Assembly: GCA_036768485.1 (NCBI GenBank)
Contig: JAVLUZ010000271.1
Location: forward strand, 1,426,001-1,490,000
Length of the DNA: 64,000 nucleotides
Reading direction: 5' to 3'
From: Mermis nigrescens
Taxonomy: Eukaryota; Nematoda; Enoplea; Mermithida; Mermithidae
Positions 23,061 through 33,101 of this stretch are shown piece by piece. The notes under the pieces were generated by a model, which searched no databases, was not told the origin of the DNA, and was given only the letters and a program-made list of their open reading frames with translations. How positions within the stretch are numbered: position 1 is the first letter of the stretch; the number at the start of each line of letters is the position of its first letter. The translations under genes and the position numbers were made by a program.

Positions 23061-23499
23061 GAATTTTTGTGTTGTGTAAAGTTTACACTGCATATTAACT
23101 TTAGTTCTAGAGCCTTGCGGAAGTTTAATTTTTATTAAATGTCATACGTAAAATCAGAATTAGGAATCTGACTGTTAGTTTTCTCTATACCTTGTAGTTA
23201 TGTAAAGTTTGCACTATTCCATTTGTTGTTAATATGTAGTTTATACTATAAATTTATTTTACTTCCAAATCTGAGCGTTGTGTTCATTATACTTGATATT
23301 TGCATAAAGTTTATGCCGAAAAACTTTGATCTGCTTAAATAATGTAAGGTTGTCTTGTTTAAAAAGGATAATGCTTATGTTAAGAACAATATTATTTTCT
23401 GCGTTCTTGGACTGTTGTCATTATTTCATTATTGTGTCGTGTTACTGTATGTGTTTACTGACTGATGGACTCAAATCATGCTAATTAAAAGTAGGGTAC
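23061..23499 (-). repeat. Family K end segment, inverted copy
   Basis: Matches the complement of 16402-17250 without the 500-bp insertion: GTAAAGTTTGCACTATTCC, TGTAGTTTATACTA, AAGGATAATGCT-ATGTTAAG. It leads directly into M copy 3 through AAAGTAGGGTACTAGC. Confidence 0.75.
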
Positions 23500-24234
23500 T
23501 AGCAAAGAAAAATGCTCCGATGAAACAAAAAAGATGATATACTTGGAATGTGGATTATTAAGGATGTAAAAGGAGGGGACTAGGAAAAATCTACCTAAAG
23601 TCGCGAAATCTGCTAAAAATCACACTTTCTCTAAGCAGCGCAAAAATCGAAGTATATTCTGCGGCCTCTAGAAAAAGTGTCTTTTTAAAGAATGTTCAAA
23701 GTTTTAGATAAGAGTGTATAAACGAAATCTGTAATGTTTATTTTTATTTAATTGCTGGCAAGTTGCAACGCTGACTAGCTTCGTACCCTGATCGATAGAA
23801 AACTAAGTTGTATTGTATTTAAAGTTGTTTTATTTTGTTTTGAGCATTAAAGCAAGCAAAGCAGGTGCCGATTGATTAGTGCATACAATCCTTAAGGGCA
23901 TTTAGTCTGTTTCAAGTCAACTTAAGTGTTTCCTACTGTTTTAAACCATTCATTCAATTGGCTTAGAAAGACTGTTAGTTTACTCAACATCATTTCCCAT
24001 AGCTACTGCGTAGCTAGTGTACTGCTTTTTCAATCATTTTATGGTTAATTATTCATTTTAATCTGTTGGCCGCAGAATATACTTCGATTTTTCCGTTGCT
24101 TAGAGAAAGTATGATTATCATCAGATTTTGCGACTTTAGGTAGATTTTTCCTAGTCTCCTCCTTTTACATCCTTAATAATCCACATTCCAAGTTTATTCT
24201 TCTTTTTGTTCCATCGGAGCATTTTTCTTTGCTA
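23500..24234. mobile_element. Inverted-repeat element, family M, copy 3
   Basis: 735 bp, TAGCAAAGAAAAATGCTCC to its complement. The right arm is slightly decayed (TTCCGTTGCTTAGAGAAAG). The middle is in the opposite orientation to that of copies 1 and 2, as expected for an element with near-symmetric ends. Confidence 0.75.
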
Positions 24235-25351
24235 GTTAGTTAGTAACATACTTGATATAAAATGAAATGCAGATTACACGATTTCCGATGTTTTTAATAA
24301 CACTGTCAAAATCAGGAAATCGTCGATCGTCCAGTTCCTATTTTTTATATAAATTCTGAGCCTATCATTTCATTATACATACATGCTCTATTTCGAGTTT
24401 GATTCCATTCTTGAATATATGAAGGGGTACATTCAGGAGGGAGCTACTGGGTGTCGCGGCTGCCCCTCTCATCGGTGGCGAGATAAAGAATGGATATTTA
24501 TTGTGCAACAATTTTCGTCAACTGTCATAACTCCATATATATCAAACCAATACAAGCATTCCCTCCGTTTATTAACTTTCTTGATCAAGCCATATTTTGT
24601 AATTTTCTTTTATTTTTTAACACACTATTCTAAAAAATTGCATTATTTACTAAATGCTTTAATGCAAATGAAAATGACGAATAATTCGAGTCCTGAAACG
24701 TCTTTCTGTTGAAATACAACGAATTTCCCGAGGCTTCGGGCCAAGTTTTAGTGAAAATTAAAGAAATTTAAACATTTTTCGTACAAAATTGTTTGAACCT
24801 GTAAAATTTCTTGCAAAATTTCTATACCAGTAATCATGTTGACTAAAAATTCACAGTATAAAACAGCAAAAAAGCGTTAGTGTGCAAGTGAGTAAATGGG
24901 TTTTTTATTTTTGAATCTTTTGGTAAACTTAGATTGCCGACCACCCCTCCCTACAAAAATCCCCCGTTACAAACTGAACATTTTTTAGTACATAAAGTAG
25001 GTCAAACTCAATACGTTTGTTGCAAGTACAATTCCAATAGTAATAGATGCAAAATATGCTTGCGCATTCTGGGATTATTCAGATGTTTTGAAATATTGAT
25101 TAGTTGTGTGCAATGCAAAATAGCAACCGGCTATACCTACAAATTCCGTGCATAGGTACACGAATGTGTGCAGATTGAATGTATGAAATACTTAACCCTT
25201 GGGGGTTAATTTAACCCCTGAGAGTTAGTTAACCCTAGGATTAATTTCATACGAAAACCACAAAATAGCGGCAAAATTCATTTTTGGGGGGTTCTATCGA
25301 TTTTTTGCTGAGGAGGATAAGCCGAATTCTGGGGATCCAGACCATAGATGA
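24235..25351. other. No gene recognised
   Basis: AT-rich unique-looking sequence. A 109-codon + frame at 24383-24712 has no recognisable domain. A small cluster of TTAACCC/GGGTTAA palindromes lies at 25193-25245. Confidence 0.4.
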
Positions 25352-25694
25352 TGTTACGTTTACATGACAGCTACTAACTTAAGCAACAGCTGTCCCACAA
25401 AAATTGTTCCGGTCTGTTATAAGGAAGAGACCAATTTCCAGCAATAAACCGGTCCTCCCTCGGTGGCTTTTGCGCTCAGTTGAGGAGTCGGCACTGATAA
25501 AGGCTGTTGGAATCGCTCAACAGCACCGGTTTAGTTTTCACTAGACAGCTCAGTTCGAGCTGGAGACTACCCGAATCTACACTCCTGGTTTAGTGAATCA
25601 AGTATTATTGAATTGATTATTGATTATTAACTCCTAGAAATGGGGATTGTATTATATTATGTTATATGACTCACACCAGGCATCCTTTGTTACA
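25352..25694 (+). repeat. Possible solo LTR
   Basis: A 343-bp segment from TGTTACGTTT to TTTGTTACA, with TATAAGG (about 25416) and AATAAA (about 25444) inside. It is followed one base later by TGGGCACCAAG, which could be a primer-binding site. TG...CA ends, promoter-like box, polyadenylation signal and PBS-like start fit an LTR. There is no second LTR and no internal coding region. Confidence 0.35.
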
Positions 25695-26034
25695 ATGGGC
25701 ACCAAGAAAATCCTGAAAAACATATATCTACAAATTCTTCAAAATCAGACATGATGAAATAATTTAGGAACAATTAGGCACATATAGTTTGGGAGTCTAT
25801 TCTTGTTTCTTGAAAAAATTTTATTTTCTTCATAAAACCTGTAAAGAACAGCACCCATTTAGATGCGAAAAGCGCTAAATATTGTTTAAAAATTACTTTT
25901 CACAATTGATTTGAAAATAATTTATTCAAGAAAAGTATGCCGAAAGTAGTTTTTCGATTATTAAAGCTAGATATGATATGGACACGGGGTTCCTAACAAA
26001 TAAGAGATAAAATCGAGAATGTAATCGAATTTTG
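25695..26034. other. No feature recognised
   Basis: Unremarkable AT-rich sequence. One hairpin-like GATGCGAAAAGCGCTAAA sequence at about 25862 resembles a decayed copy of the GGCGCgaAGCGCC module. Confidence 0.3.
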
Positions 26035-26760
26035 TGTCCCCCTCACAGCTATAACGGCACACATCTGGGAGATGCGGTTTTTTTAAAAGGTAGATAATAA
26101 AAAAACTTAAATATCCCCTTTTTTTGTTTACTCTCAATACCGAGCTAGGCGTGAGTGTATAAAGTTTACGTCAAAAATTCAATTGATCGGCGGAGAACCA
26201 ATTTTTTTAAATGTTTTCCCTGATTAGTAGGTTACAAATCTGGTCTTAAAATTTTTTCACTCATTAGTTGTTGAACAGGAGTGTAAATTAAACGGTTTTT
26301 TACTGTTTTCATGTGCAAGACCATATCTAACACATTTTTCCATTCTCTGCAGTCTGATTGGTTTCAAAAGGTAGACGTTTATAAAATCTAGGGGAGCCTT
26401 TTTTTTAATTTTTGTTCAAAGTAATATTTTAAAATTTAGAGGCGGTTTATTGTAAAGAGTCTGGGACAAAAAAATATTTTTTCTGCCATATTCTCCACTT
26501 AGTAGACAGAACGTTGTAATTATCTTTCAAACGTGCCTTGTCCTAAGCGCTACACGTCAAAATTTATTTTGTTTCTTTACAATCAATATTGCGTTATTAG
26601 TGCAGGTGTAAACCTTACACTGAAAATATGTTTTCCGCCCAGAGCGTCGTGGATGATGAATTTTTAAAACAAAATGCTATCCGTAAGGTCAGAATAACGA
26701 ATCTGACCTTTAAAATTTTCTACAGCCTGTGTTTGTTGAGGTATGAAGAGGTGAACCTGG
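26035..26760 (-). repeat. Family K body segment, inverted copy
   Basis: Begins with the complement of the K1 inner boundary (CACAGCTATAACGG, then GATGCGGTTTTTTTAAAA). It continues with GTGTAAA-bearing degenerate units, ending near CAGCCTGTGTTTGTTGAGG. It is more diverged than the segment at 29150-30637. Confidence 0.5.
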
Positions 26761-27716
26761 AATTATACATATGTTTTTCTAATGCTGATAGATAACTTCG
26801 TATTGCATATTGTTTATTCAGATTTTTCTTATTACAGAGGTTTTTGACTGGTCTTTAATAAATAATTATTTTATTATCATAAATGCACTATTCTTAAGCT
26901 TCAGTACAATGATGAATATTTTTCAATATAGTATAATCAAGCCGATCTTCACTGCGAGTTAAGTTGGCAGGCCCGTAGACAGGAGTTTTTGAGGGGGCAG
27001 GTGCGGAGGTGCGACCGCAAGAAATAATGAGGATGATGATAACCTACCAAAACCGAAATGTTACATTCGTTTTGATATTTCATGCTTAAGGCGCATTCAT
27101 ACTTCGTCCGTCTCCGTCCGATTTGGTGTCGGAATGCGAAAATTGACAAAACTGCTCCGACACGCAACGACATGAGTCCGACATTATCCGACATCATGCG
27201 ACACGCGTCCGACTTTTCTTTGCGCATGACGTCATAATCTGTTTTACAATGCGACTTTTTTGTCGGAACGGACAAGTTGAGTTGGTTTCAACTTTCGTCC
27301 GTCCGACACACATGAGAATTTAAACTACAGCGTGTAGGAAGATTGGCGCGACATGTAGCGCATTGCACGCCTTGTTTATTTTGTACTATTTCATTTTTCA
27401 AGCTTTAAATTTTTGATTAATTTATTGCTCTGTACTAGTCGTATAAAAGCGCTGTGGCATATCGTATTTCGTTATTTTGTACTATTTATTGTTGCAGTCA
27501 ATTCATTTCATTGTATTTTCAGGTTTAAAATTTAATTAATTGCAAATGTTTAATGGCGATTTTGACGACGTTACTAGGGAGTTATTAATCATAGCTGTTA
27601 AAGAACATCCATATTTGTGGGAAATAGTCTAAATAAATTAATAAGTTTAAATAAATTGGCGCATGAAACGAACTTCGATGCTTTCAGTATTTCATTTTTA
27701 TTTCTGGAGGAGAGGG

Positions 27717-28213
27717 GTGAAAAAATTTTTAAACGTCAAAAAATGGTCTTAAAAGTGGTTGTATGGCGAAAAAACACCATTTTTCGACGTTTCTCATCGA
27801 GCACTATCCAATAGCATCAAAATATTGAGGAAAAAACAAAAATAATTTTTAAAAATTGAATTCTAGGGGAGTATTTGGTTTTTGGGGGGTATTCTAGTTT
27901 CTGGAGGGTTACATACCCCCAACCACACCTGGGCGTGGGGGATTTGGGGAATATGCACCCTCCCAGAAACCAAAATATCCCCAGAAAGCAAAATACCCCC
28001 CCAGAAATCAAAATACCCCCCAGACATCAATTTTTGAAAATTTTTTATCTTTTTTTCGCAATTTTTTGATGCCAATGGATAGTGCTCGATGAGAAACGTC
28101 GAAAAATGGTGTTTTTCATGAACCACTATATTTAAGGCCATTTTTTGACCTTCAAAAACATCTTTGCACCCCTAAATTTTCTTGCTGCCCACGTATGCCC
28201 CCAACCCCCCACG
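27717..28213. mobile_element. Family A MITE mosaic
   Basis: A truncated + copy runs from GTGAAAAAATTTTTAAACGTC to about 27923. It meets a - copy from ACACCTGGGCGTGGGG to GCTGCCCACGTATG (about 28195), followed by a fragment CCCCCAACCCCCCACGCCCA. The two main copies are in opposite orientation. Confidence 0.7.
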
Positions 28214-28347
28214 CCCAGTTATGGTAGTTATGGTACAAACGCTGTTCGACAGAGAGACAATATAAAAACATCAATGTTTGTTGCGCTGAAAATATTGATT
28301 TTAGCCGGAAGAAGTCGGATGAAGTATGAATGAAAGTCGGATCCGAT

Positions 28348-28480
28348 GTCCGATCCGACATCGGACGATCACCGCATGTCGCATCCTGTCGGACGCGTGT
28401 TGGACAGAGTCGGATGCGACTCTGCCCGACACGCGTCCGACAGGATGCGACATGCGGTGTCGTCCGATGTCGGATCGGAC
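28348..28480. repeat. 133-bp near-perfect CpG-rich palindrome
   Basis: Two arms of about 64 bases are complementary with a few mismatches or single-base bulges around the 4-base loop GATG at 28413-28416. The left arm begins GTCCGATCCGACATCGGACG and the right arm ends with its complement. Composition is strikingly different from the AT-rich surroundings. It lies at the inner side of the right arm of the Harbinger-like element. Confidence 0.9.
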
Positions 28481-28586
28481 GAAGTATGAATGAGCCTTTG
28501 TGCTAGTGCACTAAAAACGACAAAAATTTCAAGTCTCTCATGAACACACAGACAGGATCTATAAAGTATTAGAAAAGCAAAACTGA

Positions 28587-28739
28587 TAGTCTGTTTCACA
28601 CAACTTCGGTCATAAATTTTAAAAGCATCTCCGACAATAAGCTGACAGATTGCGATTATAGCATTGATCTGATCTATAATTATCGTAACCCTCGGCTTAC
28701 TGTCGATGAAAATTCTTAGAATTTATGCGAAACAGACTA
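28587..28739. mobile_element. Tc1/mariner-like MITE, family D
   Basis: 153 bp, from TAGTCTGTTTCACACAA to GCGAAACAGACTA, with TA at both ends consistent with a TA duplication. The body is nearly the same as in the copies at 20568 and 31459. Confidence 0.75.
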
Positions 28740-29149
28740 TACATTAATTGGCTATTTCAAGATCACAGAAGCTTGTTGAGCATGATACCTGGCTGCTAAG
28801 CAAGTACTATAAAAAAATAACCTAGCATTCATGCAAAAGAAAAATCTGGCTATGAGGATATAAGGCACAGTAATAAGTTATTGCAACAATGTGTCTGAAA
28901 TCTTTAGTATAAGCAGTGCCCCATTAATCAGTTTGACAAATACATGACCCTCGGGGGTGCGGCCGCACTCATCGCACCCCCTTCCTGGCTACGGGCCTGA
29001 GATGGTGCAATGGCTGACGTATCCGTTCTCGCATATGGATTTAAAAAAGAGTAGTGGGTTCAAGTCTTCTGAATACTAACTTTTTTCATTTTTAAATTCT
29101 TTTGGCAAAACCATGCACTTCATTTGACTTATTCATCTATTTAAGGTTC

Positions 29150-30628
29150 TGCAGATGACACTTTTTTGTCTTTTGAATTTCGCCTTAGTTCTCGAATGGG
29201 AGTGTAAAGAGTGCGAAATTCTGGGGATGAAAAGACACATTTTGGTCGAGTTTTCGACTCGTTTATGTCTGCCAACAACTCCGGTTATGAGTTCCAAGAA
29301 ATTTTTTCTGACAGAAATGTACTACAGATCAAGGGCTATCTTGTGCTTACCAGCAAATTTTTCTACAATCAATATGCAGTTAGTACCAGAGGTTTAAACT
29401 TTACACTCTAGTGGATGAGTAAAAACAGATTTTGTCCAAGATTTCTCTGCCAACTTTTTCGGTAATCAGTTGGGATGAATTGAATGAAATAGAAATAAAG
29501 TTACTTTTAAGAGCTACATGTCGAAGCAAGCCGCGTTCAAAAAAACGTAATATTCAGTTGTTTATGGGAGTGTAAAGTCCGAAATATGAGGTGTAAAATG
29601 GGCGAAAAAAACAGGTTTTTTTCGAATTTTGATTGGTAAATCATATCAAATATTTTGCGCGGAACATAAGTTTGGCACATACAATCGTACTACAATCAAA
29701 GGGCTACAAACTGGCCCGAACCGAATTTATTTACACTCAATTAGATTCAGATCTTTAAAATTTACAGTATGGTGGACAGTGGAAAATACGTGTTTGTTCA
29801 TTTTTTTGTTCGCCACTTTCTCTGTTCAGAAGTGGGGCGAGGTCGAATAGGATAAAAATAAAGTACTTTCTACGAAGTACGCGTCACAACAAATTGCGTT
29901 TGTTTACATCAATATGTAGCTTTTTTGAGAGGTGTAAAGTCAAAAAATAAGGGAGTTAAACGTGTTTCTGTCTTGTTTTTTCTGCCAAGTTCTGGGTTAT
30001 GAGTCTGGACATTATCTCAAGTCTAAAAATGAGCCGGAAACCAAATGTGATACGTCAGTTTGTTCGCACTCAACAGTGGTGTAAAGTGGTCTACATCTGA
30101 AATTTATTTGTCGTCGGGCCATTGTGGATACTTTATTTTTTAATAAATGTTGATCGTAATATATGAGTAATATCAGAATTACGAATCCGACTTAAATTTT
30201 CTTTACACTCTGCGGTTGTCTAAAGTTTACACTGCATATTAACTTTAGTTCTGGAGCCTTACGAAAGCTTAATTTTTTTCAAAATGTTCCACGTAAAATC
30301 AGAATTGGGAATCTGACTGTTAGTTTTCTCTACATCTGGTAGATGTGTAAAGTTTGCACCATTCATTTGTTGTTAATATGTAGATTATACTACAAATGTA
30401 TTTTACTTCCAAATCTTAGCGTTAGTGTTCCTTACACTTGATATTTGCGTAAAGTTTATGCAGTAAAACTTTGATCTGTTGTTTTGTTTTTAGAAGATAA
30501 TGCTGATGTTAAGAACAAAATTGTTTTCCGCGTTCTTGGACTGCTGTCATTATTGTGGCATGTTACTGTATGTGTTTACTGACTGATGCACTCAAATCAT
30601 GCTAATTAAAAGTAGGGTACTAGCAAAG

Positions 30629-30637
<9 letters not shown>
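29150..30637 (-). repeat. Family K body and end, inverted copy
   Basis: Complement of about 17060-19200: CTCCGGTTATGAGTTCCAAG, GGTTTAAACTTTACACTC, TTGCGTTTGTTTACATCA. GTGTAAAG or its complement appears near 29200, 29400, 29570, 29735, 29935, 30070 and 30200. It ends with the K end segment and the first bases of a family M element (CTAGCAAAGAAA), which then runs into an AT microsatellite instead of M sequence. Confidence 0.65.

Positions 30638-30690
<53 letters not shown>
30638..30690. repeat. (AT)n microsatellite
   Basis: About 26 uninterrupted AT dinucleotides, at the point where the family M element is truncated. Confidence 0.98.
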
Positions 30691-30693
<3 letters not shown>

Positions 30694-31458
30694 GAAAATC
30701 TCTAGTCTTTTTGTGCCAAAGTCAAAAACTGTTTATGTATGTAATAGGAACTAAATGCTGAAATAGCATAGTAAAACAAAATAAATTAATTAATAAACAC
30801 TCGCAGAAATGCTTGATATCCAATCTGCCTTATATGTTAGCCAAAAAATTTTCATGCTGAGGGCTCTTGCTTGACTGTGAAACTCGGGCAGCAACCAAGT
30901 TTTGGGGATCTGGTTGGATGAGACAAGTATAAAAATCGCAGAAAACATGCTAAAATTTCAATGCTGAGGTCTACCCTAATCTGCGTGAGGGGTTGATAAA
31001 TCATCACCCACATGTGGTCTTGATAGCCCCACGCTTCTATCCGTTGTGGCTCTTTACGATTTAATGATGTCAATGGCTAGAGCTCAAAAAGAAACGACTT
31101 GTAGGCTGTCCATGGGCAGCAACCGAATTCTGGGTACCTTCGGTACAAGATCACCAAAAAATTGGACTATCGAGTTTTTGGAGGCGGAGGGAGATGGAGT
31201 CTGTCAATTCTCTGAAAGTCGACTTCAAACCTTAAAGTTGTACCTATAAACGCTAAAATAGCGTTAGAACTCGGAGCGACAAAAGTGGCTTAAATTTTGA
31301 TGCAGTAATGCGGTTTAGCAGTGGTATACGTCTCCATATGACTCGTTATAGTGTACAATATTATATGTACTGCATTAATTTAAAAGCTTCTGCAACCACT
31401 TTATATTTTCCTGAAAATCTCAAGGCTAAATGATGCAGACTATAGATACGTTATTACT
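30691..31458. other. No gene recognised
   Basis: Unremarkable, apart from degenerate family A-like fragments (GGGCAGCAACCAAGTTTTGGGG at about 30887 and GGGCAGCAACCGAATTCTGGG at about 31114). Confidence 0.4.
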
Positions 31459-31611
31459 ATAATCTGTTTCACAGAAGTTTGGGCATAAATTCTAAAAACT
31501 GTCCGACAGTGCGATTATAGCATTGATTCGATACATAATTATCGTAATCCGACGCCTTACTTTCGAAAAAATTCTCATAAATTCATACCCAAACTTATGT
31601 GAAACGAACCA
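31459..31611. mobile_element. Tc1/mariner-like MITE, family D
   Basis: About 153 bp with inverted ends TAATCTGTTTCACAGAAG and CTTATGTGAAACGAACC. The body matches the other family D copies (CGATTATAGCATTGAT, TAATTATCGTAATCC). Confidence 0.7.
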
Positions 31612-31784
31612 TGGTTTCTGGTCAGCACTTTAAAAGAACATTTTCGATTTTCGTGCACTTTTGGCCTTCATTTTCCTGAGAAAATTTCTAATTATTCTAT
31701 TGCAAAGGGGTCTGGCTAGACCCTATGTGCGTCTGGTTTAAACCCTACAAGCTTATAGGTATACACGAAATGGGACAATTTGGC

Positions 31785-31880
31785 ACTGCCAGTTTGGCGT
31801 CGCCGGTTTGGCACCGCCGTTTTGGCGCCTGCCAGTTTGGCGCCGCCGTTTTGGCGCCAACTCAGTTTGGCGCCAACCCA
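31785..31880 (+). repeat. GGCGCC minisatellite, left array
   Basis: Degenerate units of about 17 bp built on GTTTGGCGCC (TTGGCACTGCCAGTTTGGCG, then GCCGGTTTGGCACCGCC). The complementary array lies at 36266-36392, so the two face each other across the PLE block. Confidence 0.8.
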
Positions 31881-32177
31881 GTATTTCTGGACATAGCTGC
31901 TTACACGCCCATTTAGAAAATTTTATGGAGAACATGATTCTTTCAACGCCTTTCTTCAAAAGATCGAATATTTATTTTGTACCTTTTATATTCTGTAAGT
32001 AGAAAGCAATGGTCGTCTATTCCGGAATTATGCCACTTTTACGACTGAGTCAAATGTTACGGCATGGTCAACAACTACAATTTATTCCACATGAGGAGAA
32101 AAACTTTTGAAAAATGAGCTTGTTAAGCGAGAGTTGTAAACCAAGAGAAACTTAAAGTTTAAACATACCATTAAATT

Positions 32178-32675
32178 ATGAAGAGAATTTATATGAATCA
32201 GCAACATCATAATATGAAGTTCACATTTGAAGCTGAATGTGACAAGAAATTAAATTTCCTTGATGTTCTTGTTGAAAGGAAGTCCGATGATGTTGTGACA
32301 TCATCATATCAGAAACCTACATTTTCTGGCCTTTATGCCAAATTGTCTAGCTTCATTCCTTTTGCCTATAAAGTTGGTTTAATAAAGACACTTGTGAGTC
32401 GTATTCACATGATTTGTAACTCATATCAGACTTTTGTCTCTGATATTGACAAGCTGAAGCAGACTTTACTGCAAAATGAGTATCCCCTTGGCTTGATTGA
32501 TAAGGTCATATCCGATTTTATGACAAAGGTTTATAATAAAAGTGATGAAATAAAAGTTGGGTGTGATAAATTATGCTATTCTCTTGTTTTGCCTTACACT
32601 GGTGTGCATGGCTACAATGTACGCAGCAGAATTCTAAAGCTTATATCTGCATTTTACCCTCAGATTAGAGAGTAA
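32178..32675 (+). pseudogene. PLE reverse transcriptase, C-terminal part
   Basis: 165 codons. The signature KLNFLDVLVER, YQKPTFSGLY and QNEYPLGLIDKVISDF is the region after the RT catalytic motif in Penelope-like RTs (fingers and palm missing). It ends at a TAA caused by a 2-base AG duplication relative to copy 2 (PQIRE-stop here, PQIRVRF there). The first residues are created by the junction with the terminal repeat. Confidence 0.9.
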
Positions 32676-33069
32676 GGTTTGTTTACAAACCTGTCAAGTG
32701 TATAAGCCGGTTTTTCAAGAACAAGGATGCTGTACCTGCTAAGCTACTCTCAAATTTAGTATATAAGTATACGTGTTCTAGCTGTTTGGCTAGTTACATT
32801 GGCGAAACTCGCCGACATTTTGGGAGTAGAATTGCAGAGCATACTGGCATCTCATTTGCTACAGGAAAGCCAATTCAGGGTGATAAAGCTTATGTGCTAT
32901 TCACAAACATATCTCAAATAGCAATCATTTAAATACATCAGATTGCTTCAAGGTTATTAGTCGAGCATCCAACTCTTTTGATCTTTTAATCAAGGAGTCA
33001 TTATACATAGCACGTGACCGTCCTATTCTCAACAATAATGTTTCATCATATCCTCTAAATTTGTTTTAA
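32676..33069 (+). pseudogene. PLE GIY-YIG endonuclease remnant
   Basis: In the shifted frame this reads KYTCSSCLASYIGETRRHFGSR, the GIY-YIG region (YIGET with the catalytic Arg), then RIAEHTG. After another small indel near 32887 it continues HISNSNHLNTSDCF, IKESLYIARDRPILN, ending at TAA 33067-33069. The endonuclease would nick target DNA for priming. Two frameshifts make this copy dead. Confidence 0.85.
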
Positions 33070-33101
33070 TTTACTTAAATCCCACCTCTTTCATTTTCTT
33101 A

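Larger units (their letters stand above)
27089..28497. mobile_element. Harbinger-like non-autonomous element with GTCGGA-rich arms
   Basis: Ends AGGCGCATTCATACTTCGTC and GACGAAGTATGAATGAGCCT are inverted repeats. The flanks TTA and TTG could be a decayed 3-bp TTA duplication, as in PIF/Harbinger. Both arms are rich in GTCGGA/TCCGAC. The right arm contains a 133-bp palindrome (28348-28480). A family A mosaic occupies the middle. Confidence 0.55.
26968..28999. mobile_element. hAT-like composite with CAGGCCCGTAG ends
   Basis: The left end CAGGCCCGTAGACAGGAG and the right end CCTGGCTACGGGCCTG are inverted repeats. They are followed inward by G-rich stretches (GGGGGCAGGTGCGG and its partner). CAGGCCCGTAGCCAGG is a hAT-type terminus. 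No convincing target duplication is visible. It contains the Harbinger-like element 27089-28497 and the family D MITE 28587-28739. No transposase frame was seen. Confidence 0.5.
32099..33101 (+). mobile_element. Penelope-like element, copy 1 (5' truncated)
   Basis: Begins in a terminal repeat (GAGCTTGTTAAGCGAGAGTT) joined directly to the 3' part of the PLE coding region. It is interrupted at 33102 by a Harbinger-like element and resumes at 34726. Coding parts are given separately. PLEs encode a reverse transcriptase and, in animals, usually a GIY-YIG endonuclease. Here only the RT end and a decayed endonuclease survive. Confidence 0.85.

Noticed and set aside
26960..29007. 8-bp duplication for the CAGGCCCGTAG element
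   Set aside because: The flanks taagttgg and agatggtg do not match, so only the inverted ends support the element.
31725..32002. Open frames over the GGCGCC array (also 36224-36478)
   Set aside because: Repeat translation; no domain and no start or splice context.
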